From: Propionicimonas sp.
Lineage (GTDB): Bacteria; Actinomycetota; Actinomycetes; Propionibacteriales; Propionibacteriaceae
Reading direction: 5' to 3'
Assembly (NCBI GenBank): GCA_013791955.1
Contig: VMSW01000006.1
Coordinates: 1-64,000, forward strand
Length of the DNA stretch: 64,000 bases
Each line of letters starts with the position of its first letter. The first letter of the stretch is position 1. This document shows positions 54,401-62,574 of the stretch, in pieces. The notes beneath the pieces were generated by a model. That model searched no databases, was not told where the DNA came from, and was given only the letters and a program-made list of their open reading frames with translations. Both the position numbers and the translations under genes were made by a program.

Positions 54401-55023
54401 TCCTCCACGGTGTCACCGAAGAAGTCGACCCGCACCGGGTGCTCTTCGGTCGGCGGGAAGACATCAATCAAGCCACCACGGACGCAGAACTCACCGCGGC
54501 GTTCCACCAAATCAACCCGGACGTAGGCCGCATCGACCAGCCCCTGAGCAACCTCATCGATGTCGTAGTCGCAGCCGGTGACTAGTTGCACCGGCAATAG
54601 CTCGGCCAGGCCCTTGACCTGCGGCTGCAGTACCGCTCGCACTGGCGCCACGATCACCGAAGGCGGCGGCTCGGGGTCGTTACCCGCCAGGCGCCGCAAC
54701 AATGCCAGCCGCCGTCCAACGGTGTCCGAACGCGGGCTGAGCCGCTCGTGCGGCAGCGTCTCCCAAGCCGGGTAGTAGGCCACCTTGTCGGCGCCAAGCA
54801 ATGAGGTCAGGGCCGTCACCGCAGCTTCGGCTTCGCGGAAAGTGGAGGTGATTAGCAGCACCGGGCGTTTAGCCTGGGCCGAAAGTGCGGCGACGAAGAC
54901 CGGACGTACCGCTTCGGGGAGGGTCAGATCGAGGGCTGCCAGGCGCCCGGAGCGGCAATCGGCGATGGCTTCGGCCAGCACCGGCTCACTGCCGACAAAG
55001 TCCACCAGCCCGCTCAGGATCAC
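51448..55023 (-). CDS. mfd: Transcription-repair coupling factor
   Basis: A 1191-residue translocase that removes stalled RNA polymerase and recruits UvrA. Domains in order: a UvrB-like N-terminal part ([11 protein letters not shown] region to about 350), the polymerase-interacting domain at about 500-570 ([19 protein letters not shown]), the RecG-like motor with Walker A [20 protein letters not shown] and DEEQRFG box, helicase motif VI in [19 protein letters not shown], and the C-terminal TRCF domain. Length is standard. It heads the mfd-lipoprotein-mazG series and has a 616-bp upstream region with structured sequence. Confidence 0.97.
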   Translation of the reverse strand: [1191 protein letters not shown]

Positions 55024-55079
55024 CGGATCACTTTACTTGGCTAGGGCTGGGCAACCTATCTGGGCGCAGACATGCGAAA

Positions 55080-55345
55080 TCCGGCGAGCCAACCACCGCA
55101 ATCCCCCTCGCGGTGGAGCCCGCCGGACTCCTCGATCACCGCACCTCCAGCCCAAGGCGGACGGTAACCGACCAAAATGCCGTCCCAGCCAGGGCCGAAC
55201 CTCCGTCCGGCTGGCTTGGCGGCACCAGGTCTTAGCGGTAGAGGGCTGTCGAACGCATCCGACCAGGTTCCGTCCCGATCCCTTCGGTCCGGACGTCGGA
55301 GTGCAGGCGTCCGGTCCGAGGTCGGTCATGCGTTCGACTTCCCTC
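55080..55345. other. Highly structured intergenic region upstream of mfd
   Basis: No convincing gene is present in 55024-55639. Instead there are nested helices: TCCGGCG/CGCCGGA (55080-55086/55121-55127) around CCACCGC/GCGGTGG (55093-55099/55110-55116), and a long stem GAGGG, GTCGAACGCAT, CCGACC (55241-55264) pairing with GGTCGG, ATGCGTTCGAC, CCCTC (55320-55345). An inner CCGGACG/CGTCCGG hairpin lies at 55289-55314. It may be a 5' leader of mfd or an independent RNA; the strand is not certain. The stretch 55346-55550 shows no clear feature. Confidence 0.5.
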
Positions 55346-55552
55346 AACCCTCGATGTCGAAGCCTCCCGGCCCGCTTGCGTCAAGGGTGAGAAGTGTCTG
55401 AGTCGACGCCAGCTGCGAGCACCCCGGCTGGGTGCCGACTACTGGTGGCGGTGGGAATCGCCTTCGCCTGCTCGTCTACTACCTGTTCCCTTGGCCCCCG
55501 CAGGCTCGCAGAGCCTTCGATCAACCACCTGCATTCTATTCAGGAGTATGAA

Positions 55553-55584
55553 TGAGAAAAAAGTCACCTATTAGGGTGACTTTT
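55553..55584 (-). terminator. Intrinsic terminator of the glmU-prs-rplY-pth transcript
   Basis: AAAAGTCACC and GGTGACTTTT (55559-55568 and 55575-55584) form a 10-bp stem; on the minus strand it runs into TTTTTTCTC. It is conspicuously AT-rich against the GC-rich background. A second small hairpin TGTCCC/GGGACA is near 55589-55608. Confidence 0.9.
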
Positions 55585-55631
55585 CATTTGTCCCCCATTA
55601 GAGGGACATTCCATAGCGATTATTTGGGTCT

Positions 55632-55663
55632 GCTCAGAATCAGGAGTTGAACTGATTCTGAGC
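55632..55663. terminator. 12-bp stem hairpin spanning the pth stop codon
   Basis: GCTCAGAATCAG-GAGTTGAA-CTGATTCTGAGC is perfect and contains the pth stop (55640-55642). No long T tract follows; it may stabilise the transcript end ahead of the stronger terminator at 55553-55584. Confidence 0.8.
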
Positions 55664-56239
55664 GGCCTCCAGGCCGTCGGTCAGCAGGCACTGGGCGGCG
55701 TCGGCCGCGCGGACGATCTCAGTGGCCAGATCGGCTGCGACAACGCTAGGGAACGGCGCCAACACAAAGTCAGCCGGGTCTTGACGCCCGGGCGGCCGAC
55801 CGATGCCGAACCGCAGTCTGGGGAATTCACCAGTACCCAGGCTTTGCCTTATCGATTTCAGACCGTTGTGGCCGTTGTCGCCACCGCCGAACTTCAAACG
55901 CAACTGCCCGAAGTCGAGGTCAAGTTCATCGTGGATCACCAGCAGATTCGCTGGTTTGACCTTGTAGTAGGCCGACGCCTTGGCTACCGCCAGCCCGGAC
56001 TCGTTCATGAAGGTGCGTGATTTCACCAACACCACCTGACTCGCCTCGGCACCCACCGCACCGATGCCGGCTGCGGTCACCCGGGTCTGGGCGGTCTCGG
56101 CGCGCAAAGTCAGCGACCTCGAGAACTTCACCCCGGCCCGGCGGGCCAACTCCTCAACCACCAAATAGCCGATGTTGTGCCGATGAGATGCGTAGGTCGG
56201 GCCCGGATTACCGAGCCCGACCACCAGCCAGTTCGCCAT
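55640..56239 (-). CDS. pth: Aminoacyl-tRNA (peptidyl-tRNA) hydrolase
   Basis: A 199-residue enzyme freeing tRNA from prematurely released peptidyl-tRNA. The N-terminal VVGLGNPGPTYASHRHNIGY holds the catalytic His and the tRNA-binding Asn. LLVIHDELDLDFGQLRLKFG and GGGDNGHNGLKSIRQSLGT complete the site, and FVLAPF marks the C-terminal lid. It lies 12 bp after rplY, in the conserved prs-rplY-pth order. Confidence 0.96.
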   Translation of the reverse strand: MANWLVVGLGNPGPTYASHRHNIGYLVVEELARRAGVKFSRSLTLRAETAQTRVTAAGIGAVGAEASQVVLVKSRTFMNESGLAVAKASAYYKVKPANLLVIHDELDLDFGQLRLKFGGGDNGHNGLKSIRQSLGTGEFPRLRFGIGRPPGRQDPADFVLAPFPSVVAADLATEIVRAADAAQCLLTDGLEAAQNQFNS

Positions 56240-56251
56240 TTCGCGAGCCGA

Positions 56252-56881
56252 TCAGGCCTCTTCGGCAGGTGCGGTCGGCTCAGCCGCGGGAGCGGCCTCA
56301 CCCGAGGTAGCCGAAGCCAGTTCGGCGTCCAGCGACTCCTGCGACTGCGTGGCCGAGATCGACAGGATCAGGTCAGTCAGCTCACCGGCGAATACCGCAC
56401 CCGCTGGCAGCTTCAGGTCACCGGCGGTGATGCTGTCGCCGATCTGCAGACCGGCGATGTCAACTTCGACCTCGGTCGGAATGTTGGTGGCTTCAACCTC
56501 GAGGGTGATGGTCTGCTGATCCATCAGCACCATGCGGTCGCTCGGGTGATCGCCCACGACCACTAGTGCGACCTCCACCGAGACCTTTTCGCCCTTGCGG
56601 ACGATCACGAGGTCGAGGTGCTCGATTTCGGGACGGATCGGGTGACGCTGCACCTGCTTGGCCAGTGCCAACTGCGGCTTGCCGCCGTCAACGGAGATGT
56701 TCAGCACCGCGTTGGCCACCCGCAGCGCCAGCGACAGCTCGTGCGCCGGCAGCGACAGGTGCACCGGCTCAGTGCCATGACCGTAGATGACAGCCGGCAC
56801 CAGGCCGGCACGGCGGGTACGACGGGCGGCACCCTTGCCGAATTCGGTGCGCGATACCGCGGCGATCTTGTTCTGGGACAC
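56252..56881 (-). CDS. rplY: 50S ribosomal protein L25/general stress protein Ctc
   Basis: A 209-residue L25 of the long (Ctc) type that binds 5S rRNA. The N-terminal L25 domain is EFGKGAARRTRRAGLVPAVI through KQVQRHPIRPEIEHLDLVIV; the C-terminal TL5 beta domain includes VEATNIPTEVEVDIAGLQIG. The tail is Ala/Glu/Pro-rich and poorly conserved. 173 bp of gap separates it from prs, enough for a separate promoter; it is followed closely by pth. Confidence 0.95.
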   Translation of the reverse strand: MSQNKIAAVSRTEFGKGAARRTRRAGLVPAVIYGHGTEPVHLSLPAHELSLALRVANAVLNISVDGGKPQLALAKQVQRHPIRPEIEHLDLVIVRKGEKVSVEVALVVVGDHPSDRMVLMDQQTITLEVEATNIPTEVEVDIAGLQIGDSITAGDLKLPAGAVFAGELTDLILSISATQSQESLDAELASATSGEAAPAAEPTAPAEEA

Positions 56882-57054
56882 TGCTCAGCTCTCCTCAACC
56901 TCGTTCAAAGACTCACAGTCGACCAGGGAGGACCAACGCGGGCGGCACAAACCGCCTCGCCATGTCGATCACGGGCGAACAACCCCTCGCCTAGGCAACT
57001 CGGAGAAGCTTACCGCCTACCGTGGCCTGCCAGAAAATCAGCCCGGCAATGTCC

Positions 57055-58029
57055 TCAGTGCCCGCCAAACAAGGAGGCCACCGAGCCCTCCTCGAAGACC
57101 GCCTGAATGGCCTGAGCCAACAGCGGTGCCATCGAGAGCACCGTCAGCTTCGGCACGTTGATGCCATCAGGAAGGGGCAGCGTGTTGGTGACGATGACCT
57201 CTTCGAACTCCGACTCGTTGAGCCGGCGTCCGGCGGGTCCGGAAAGGATCGGATGCGTCGCGGCAGCGATCACCTTCTTCGCCCCGGCAGCCTTCAAAGC
57301 AGTGGCGGCCTGGCAAATGGTGCCTGCGGTGTCGATCATGTCGTCAACCAGCAGACAGACCCGGCCGTTCACATCGCCGACGACCTCGCCAACCGCCACC
57401 TCATTGGCTTTGTTGGGGTCGCGCCGCTTGTGGATGATCGCCAACGGCGAGCCCAGGTCATCCGACCACATGTCGGCCAGGCGCACCCGGCCAGCATCTG
57501 GTGAGACCACGGTCATCTCGGAGGTGTCGTAGTTCGCCTTCACGTACTCAGCCAGCACCGGCAGGGCCAACAGGTGGTCCACCGGGCCGTCGAAGAAGCC
57601 TTGAATCTGAGCCGCGTGGAGATCAACCGACATCACCCGGTTAGCGCCAGCAGCCTTGTACAAGTCGGCCACCAGGCGCGCCGAGATCGGCTCCCGGCCA
57701 GCGTGCTTCTTGTCTTGGCGGCCGTAGGGGTAGAACGGTGAAACCACGGTGATGCGCCGAGCCGAGGCTCGTTTCAGGGCGTCGATCATGATCAACTGCT
57801 CCATCAGCCACTCGTTTACCGGGGCCGGATGAGACTGCATCACGAACGCATCCGCGCCTCGCACTGACTCCTCGAAGCGGACGTAAATCTCGGAGTTGGC
57901 GTAGGTCAACGACCGGGTGGGCACCAGTTCGGTGCCCAGCATGGCGGCCACCTCCTCAGCCAACTCGGGAAAGGCGCGCCCGGTACAGATCATCAGGTGC
58001 TTCTCGGTGGCCCGTTTGAGACCGCTCAC
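57055..58029 (-). CDS. prs: Ribose-phosphate diphosphokinase
   Basis: A 324-residue enzyme making PRPP from ribose-5-phosphate and ATP for nucleotide, His and Trp synthesis. Motifs: SVRGADAFVMQSHPAPVNE, the flexible catalytic loop FYPYGRQDKKHAGREPISAR, the metal-binding SVDLHAAQIQGFFDG and the PRPP loop CLLVDDMIDTAGTICQA. It overlaps the glmU stop (ATGA), so it is coupled to cell-wall precursor synthesis, as in other actinobacteria. Confidence 0.97.
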   Translation of the reverse strand: MSGLKRATEKHLMICTGRAFPELAEEVAAMLGTELVPTRSLTYANSEIYVRFEESVRGADAFVMQSHPAPVNEWLMEQLIMIDALKRASARRITVVSPFYPYGRQDKKHAGREPISARLVADLYKAAGANRVMSVDLHAAQIQGFFDGPVDHLLALPVLAEYVKANYDTSEMTVVSPDAGRVRLADMWSDDLGSPLAIIHKRRDPNKANEVAVGEVVGDVNGRVCLLVDDMIDTAGTICQAATALKAAGAKKVIAAATHPILSGPAGRRLNESEFEEVIVTNTLPLPDGINVPKLTVLSMAPLLAQAIQAVFEEGSVASLFGGH

Positions 58030-59492
58030 TTATCGTCCTCCTGGGCGCCGAGGCCCTGCTCCTGGGCTAGCCGGGCCGAGGCCTCGGTCTTGCTTCCCGG
58101 ACGCTTGCGCGCCACCCAGCCCTTGATATTGCGTTGCTGACCGCGAGCCACCGCCAACTCCCCCGGCCCGACTGGCGCGGTGATGGTTGAACCGGCTGCC
58201 ACATAAGCCCCCGGCGCGATGTCGACCGGCGCTACCAGCACCGAGTCACTGCCCACAAAACTGTTGTCACCGACCGTGGTGGTCGACTTGGTCACGCCGT
58301 CATAGTTAGCGAAAATCGTGCCCGCACCGATGTTCACCCCTTCGCCCAGCACCGCGTCGCCGCAGTAGGCCAGGTGGGGCACCTTGGAGCCGGCACCAAT
58401 GATCGCCTTCTTGGTTTCCACGAAAGCGCCGATCTTGCCGCCAACACCCAGCTCGGTACCTGGACGCAGATAGCTGAACGGACCCACGGTCGCACCAGCG
58501 GAAATCACCGCAAGTTCAGCATGGCTTCGGGTCACGGTTGCATTCTCGCCCACTTCGACGTCGATGAGAGTCGTGTCCGGCCCAATGACTGCCCCACTAG
58601 CCACCGAAGTGGCGCCTTCCAGCGAGGTGCCCGGCAGCAAGGTGACGTCGGCGGCCAGATCCACCCCGCCATGCACCCAGGTGGTGGCCGGATCGATCAC
58701 GGTCACCCCTTCGGCCATCCAGCGGCGCAGGATGCGCCGATTGGCCTCGGCGTTACGCTCGGCCAGCTGAATGCGATCGTTGACCCCTTCGGTCTGGAGA
58801 TGGTCGGCCAACAGCCAGCCACCCACCCGTCCGCCGGCATTGCGCGCGTGGGTGATCACGTCGGTGAGGTAAAACTCGCCCTGGGCGTTGCCGGTGGTGA
58901 GGTTGGCGATACCGGCCGCCAGCACCTCGGCAGCGAAGACGTAGATGCCGGAGTTGATCTCATCGATAGCCAACTCATCAGCGCCCGCATCGGCTTGCTC
59001 AACGATCCGCGAAACCTGATCAGCGTCGCGGACGATTCGCCCATAGCCGGTCGGATCGGGCACCTTGGCGGTCAGCACCGTGACCGCGTTCACCTCGCGA
59101 CGATGAGCCGAGATCAGTTCGGCCAGAGTCTCGCCAGCCAGCAGCGGCACGTCACCAGAAGTGACCACAACCTCACCGTCGACTTCGCCAAGAGCCGCCA
59201 AACCTGCCCGGACGGCGTCACCGGTGCCCAGTTGCTGCTCCTGAACCGCGATCACCACATGCGGAGCCACCTCGGCCAAATGGGCACTCACTTGCTCGCG
59301 TCCATGGCCAACCACGACCACCAGTCGCTGCGGAGTTAGCGCGTCAGCGGCGTCGACTGCCCAGGAGATCATCGACTGGCCGGCCACCTTGTGCAGCACC
59401 TTGGGGATCGCTGATTTCATCCTCGTGCCAGCACCAGCGGCCATGATGACCACAGCTGACACCGGTGTGACGCTCACGTCGGTCTCGCTCAC
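58026..59492 (-). CDS. glmU: Bifunctional UDP-GlcNAc pyrophosphorylase / GlcN-1-P acetyltransferase
   Basis: About 488 residues. The N-terminal uridyltransferase has IMAAGAGTRMKSAIPKVLHK, QQLGTGDAVRAGL and VTSGDVPLLAG. The C-terminal left-handed beta-helix acetyltransferase has hexapeptide repeats from about residue 255 and the acetyl-CoA region YCGDAVLGEGVNIGAGT. It makes UDP-GlcNAc for peptidoglycan and mycothiol. GTG 59492 is preferred (GGGAG five bases upstream); ATG 59504 is in frame but lacks a Shine-Dalgarno. It lies just downstream of tRNA-Gln. Confidence 0.95.
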   Translation of the reverse strand: MSETDVSVTPVSAVVIMAAGAGTRMKSAIPKVLHKVAGQSMISWAVDAADALTPQRLVVVVGHGREQVSAHLAEVAPHVVIAVQEQQLGTGDAVRAGLAALGEVDGEVVVTSGDVPLLAGETLAELISAHRREVNAVTVLTAKVPDPTGYGRIVRDADQVSRIVEQADAGADELAIDEINSGIYVFAAEVLAAGIANLTTGNAQGEFYLTDVITHARNAGGRVGGWLLADHLQTEGVNDRIQLAERNAEANRRILRRWMAEGVTVIDPATTWVHGGVDLAADVTLLPGTSLEGATSVASGAVIGPDTTLIDVEVGENATVTRSHAELAVISAGATVGPFSYLRPGTELGVGGKIGAFVETKKAIIGAGSKVPHLAYCGDAVLGEGVNIGAGTIFANYDGVTKSTTTVGDNSFVGSDSVLVAPVDIAPGAYVAAGSTITAPVGPGELAVARGQQRNIKGWVARKRPGSKTEASARLAQEQGLGAQEDDK

Positions 59493-59520
59493 TTGCACTC
59501 CCATTACTGGTAGGCGTCCG

Positions 59521-59599
59521 CTCCCCGGGTAGGAGTCGAACCTACGTCGCTAGTCCTGATTCAAAGTCAGGCGGGCCCTGCCGGCAGACCAACCGGGGA
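59521..59599 (-). tRNA. tRNA-Gln(UUG)
   Basis: A 79-nt cloverleaf: acceptor TCCCCGG/CCGGGGA, anticodon stem CCTGA/TCAGG with loop CTTTGAA (anticodon UUG), T-arm GTAGG-TTCGACT-CCTAC and discriminator G. CCA is not encoded (CGG follows). The region between anticodon and T stems (ACTAGCGAC) is long for a class-I tRNA. It is read in the same direction as glmU, 28 bp ahead of it. Confidence 0.9.
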
Positions 59600-59748
59600 A
59601 AGATCGTCAGTAGACGACTTCGGCCAACTTTACGGGGCTTTTGGCACCCTCTGCACACCGGGCTACAAATCGGACCAGACCTGGACTCGGTTGAGGCCCC
59701 TGCGCGTGGCAATTTCGCCCTGCCCCCGCCGGGGTAGACAATTGCGCC

Positions 59749-60444
59749 ATGTCCGTATCCGGCGCGAATGCGCGTGCCCGCCGCAGCCGGGTGCGTTTGA
59801 CACGCAACGAGCGCCGCGAACAGCTGATCGACGTTGCGCGCGCCCTGTTCGCTGAACGGGGCCTGGAGGGCACCTCAGTAGAGGAGATCGCCGCGCACGC
59901 CGGCGTCAGCAAGCCAGTGATCTATGAGCACTTCGGCGGGAAGGAAGGGCTCTACGCCGTCGTCGTCGACCGCGAAGTACGCACGCTGCATGATTCGATC
60001 CGGGCGGCGATCACCACCCCGGACGCCAACCCGCGAGCCCTCATCGAACTCGGCACTATGGCCTTGTTGGACTACATCGACGACCACCCAAACGGATTCC
60101 GAATCCTGTCCCGCGATTCGTCGGCGTCCTCTCCGGACGGCTCCTTCGCCACGATCCTGTCCGATATCGCCTCCCGGGTTGAGGATCTACTCGGCGACGA
60201 GTTCGCCAAGACCGGCCTCGATCCGGCGACCGCCCCGCTCTACTCCCAGATGCTGGTCGGCCTGGTGGCCCTGGCCGGCCAGTGGTGGATGGACACCCGC
60301 GATGAGCAGGGGCTGGCCAAGCCGGTGGTCGCCGCCCACCTGGTCAATCTGGCCTGGTACGGGATGCGCAACCTCAGCTCCCGCCCCCGCCTGCTCGCGG
60401 TGCATCCCCCGCGACCCATCGTGATTGACCCGGCCTCGGCCTAA
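59749..60444 (+). CDS. TetR family transcriptional regulator
   Basis: A 231-residue regulator. The helix-turn-helix ([17 protein letters not shown], then [20 protein letters not shown]) is complete and followed by a helical ligand domain with the C-terminal [20 protein letters not shown]. It corresponds in position to mycobacterial Rv1019 beside glmU. It runs in the same direction as the MFS gene 38 bp downstream, so control of that exporter is likely. The inducer is unknown. Confidence 0.9.
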   Translation: MSVSGANARARRSRVRLTRNERREQLIDVARALFAERGLEGTSVEEIAAHAGVSKPVIYEHFGGKEGLYAVVVDREVRTLHDSIRAAITTPDANPRALIELGTMALLDYIDDHPNGFRILSRDSSASSPDGSFATILSDIASRVEDLLGDEFAKTGLDPATAPLYSQMLVGLVALAGQWWMDTRDEQGLAKPVVAAHLVNLAWYGMRNLSSRPRLLAVHPPRPIVIDPASA

Positions 60445-60482
60445 CGCCCACGCGGCGGCGGATTGTTGCCTATCGTGTCTTG

Positions 60483-61646
60483 GTGACCAAGCTAGCTTCG
60501 ACCTCAGCGATGGCTGGCGTGGTCGTCCTCTTCGCCTACAACGGACTGGCCGTCGGCGTCTACGCCGCCGCTATCCCCTCGGTGCAGGCCCGGTTCGCCT
60601 TGACCCCGCTGATGCTGTCGGCACTGTTCATCTCGATCGGGGTGGCCGCGATCGCCTCGATGCAGCTGGGCGGACGGCTGGCTGACCGGTTGGGCGCCCG
60701 CCGGGTGAGCCTGGCGATGATCCCGTTCCTGTTCGTCGGCATTTTTGGCTTGGGCCAAGCCCCGAACCCGGTCGCCCTTTTCGTTTTCGCCATGCTGCTC
60801 GGCTTCGGCAACGGTGGCATCGATGTGGCCATGAACGCCATCGCCGTCCAGGTGGAAAGGCAGCGACCCAAGCCGATCATGAGCTTCTTCCACGGCATGT
60901 GGAGTGTCGGCAACCTGGTGGGCGCAGCACTCCTGGTCAGCCTTACGCCCTGGCTGGGTGGCCTGGCCGCCAGCGGAGTGCAGGTCACCACCGGCATCGC
61001 CGCTGGCCTGGGGTTGGTGGCTTTGGTGGTTGCGCTGCGGATCGTGCCCGAAACCGAACCGGTAATCCACACCGACGCCGCTGGCGCCCGGACCCCGATT
61101 CCCCCCGAGGCCTATCTACTAGGTCTGATGGCGATCGCGTTTGGCCTGGGCGAAGGCACCGGCATGGATTGGTCGGCTCTCCTGGTCACCGAGGTGGCTG
61201 GCGTGGACGCGACCACCGGTTCGCTCGGAGTGGCGGTGTTGGCCGCCTTCATGGTGGTGATCCGGCTGCTCGGAGACTTCCTGGTGGCCCGGTTCGGCCG
61301 TCGGGCGGTCACCCGCTTCGGCGGCGCCTGCGCGGCGTCCGGCTATCTAGTGGTGGCGATCGCCACCCCGCTGCCTGTGCTGCTGTTCGGCTGGGCGCTG
61401 GTCGGCTTCGGCATCGGCATGATCGCCCCGCAGGTGTACGCGGTCGCCGGGCATAGTGCCGGCGGCCGTGGCCTGGCCGTGGTGGTCACCTTCGGCTACG
61501 CCACTTTCCTGATCGCACCGGCCATCATCGGGGCGCTGGTCGCCACCGTCGGCATTCAAGCGGCGATGTTTGTGCCAGCAGTGTTGCTCAGCGGCCTGCT
61601 GGTGCTGGCCCGGATCATGCCCGGACGAACCGCGCCTAGCCGTTAA
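60483..61646 (+). CDS. MFS transporter
   Basis: A 387-residue membrane protein with about 12 helices. The loop 2-3 motif GGRLADRLGARRVSLAMI and the equivalent VARFGRRAVTRFGGACAA in the second half mark the major facilitator fold. It resembles YbjJ-type or sugar/drug MFS proteins; neither substrate nor direction can be told. GTG 60483 is chosen over the adjoining TTG. It follows the TetR gene closely and overlaps the convergent ispE gene by 11 bp. Confidence 0.87.
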   Translation: MTKLASTSAMAGVVVLFAYNGLAVGVYAAAIPSVQARFALTPLMLSALFISIGVAAIASMQLGGRLADRLGARRVSLAMIPFLFVGIFGLGQAPNPVALFVFAMLLGFGNGGIDVAMNAIAVQVERQRPKPIMSFFHGMWSVGNLVGAALLVSLTPWLGGLAASGVQVTTGIAAGLGLVALVVALRIVPETEPVIHTDAAGARTPIPPEAYLLGLMAIAFGLGEGTGMDWSALLVTEVAGVDATTGSLGVAVLAAFMVVIRLLGDFLVARFGRRAVTRFGGACAASGYLVVAIATPLPVLLFGWALVGFGIGMIAPQVYAVAGHSAGGRGLAVVVTFGYATFLIAPAIIGALVATVGIQAAMFVPAVLLSGLLVLARIMPGRTAPSR

Positions 61647-62565
61647 TCAGTCGGGCACCCGGGATCGGGCCGGATACTCGTTTGACCGCACGGCAGACAC
61701 CCTCACTGGACAGGTGCACCGAGAGATCGACCGCATCGGATTCGTTCGCGGCCAGGAAGGCCACCGTCGGCCCGGAGCCGGAGACGATAGCGCCCACTGC
61801 ACCCAGCGCCGTACCTGCTTCCAAGACCCGGCCCAACTCAGGGCGCAGCGCGATCGCCGCCGGCTGCAGATCGTTGATCAGGTGCTCACCCAGCGCGTGC
61901 GGATCACCGCTAACCAGCGCATTCAGCAGCTCAGAAGGCACCTCAAGATGCTCGGTCTTGGCCAGGCTGAGTTCGTCGAACTTGGCGAACACTGCCGGAG
62001 TGGACAGCTCGCCCTCACCAAAGGCCAACACCCAGTGGTAGCTGCCACGACTGAGCACCGGCGCCAACTGGTCGCCCCGATCGGTGCCAAGCGCGGTGCC
62101 TCCGGTCAGGCAGAACGGCACATCGGCACCCAGCCGGGAGCCAAGCTCGCGCATCTCCTCCGGCGAAACGTCCAGATCCCACAACACTGCGCAGGCCAGC
62201 AGGGTTGCGGCGGCGTCGGCCGACCCACCAGCCATGCCACCGGTCACCGGAATCGCCTTGCGGATCAGCAGATCAACCCCCACCGGATCGGTGGCCACCA
62301 GATCGCTCAGTAGTCGGGCAGCGCGGATCGCCAAATTCGAGTCATCGGTCGGCACCAGGTCGGCCTGTTCGCCAACCACCTGGACGCTGATGCGTCCCGG
62401 CTCGGCCCAGCGGGCCTCCACCTCATCGAACAGCGAAACCGCCTGGAAGACCGTGGCCAGGGAGTGGTAGCCGTCGGCGCGAAGCGGGCCACTGCGCAGG
62501 GCAAGGTTGATCTTGCCTGCCACCCGGACGCGGACGACTTCGGCCTCTGTCACCGGTGATGCCAT
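61636..62565 (-). CDS. ispE: 4-(cytidine 5'-diphospho)-2-C-methyl-D-erythritol kinase
   Basis: A 309-residue GHMP kinase of the MEP isoprenoid pathway, phosphorylating CDP-ME at the 2-hydroxyl. The N-terminal substrate site is AGKINLALRSGPLRADGYHS, the ATP loop is IPVTGGMAGGSADAAATLLA, and GAIVSGSGPTVAFLAAN is the third GHMP motif. It is 9 bp downstream of rsmA, in the conserved rsmA-ispE order. It supplies precursors to the prenyl transferase at 26 kb. Confidence 0.95.
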   Translation of the reverse strand: MASPVTEAEVVRVRVAGKINLALRSGPLRADGYHSLATVFQAVSLFDEVEARWAEPGRISVQVVGEQADLVPTDDSNLAIRAARLLSDLVATDPVGVDLLIRKAIPVTGGMAGGSADAAATLLACAVLWDLDVSPEEMRELGSRLGADVPFCLTGGTALGTDRGDQLAPVLSRGSYHWVLAFGEGELSTPAVFAKFDELSLAKTEHLEVPSELLNALVSGDPHALGEHLINDLQPAAIALRPELGRVLEAGTALGAVGAIVSGSGPTVAFLAANESDAVDLSVHLSSEGVCRAVKRVSGPIPGARLING

Positions 62566-62574
62566 GCGGTGAGG

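Noticed and set aside
55033-55347. 104-residue minus-strand frame upstream of mfd
   Set aside because: It runs through the nested stems and has no recognisable motif, signal or membrane segment; structured non-coding sequence explains the region better.
55552-55650. Short plus-strand frame starting MRKKSPIR after AGGAG
   Set aside because: It reads through the terminator hairpin and into the antisense end of pth; low complexity of the AT-rich terminator explains it.
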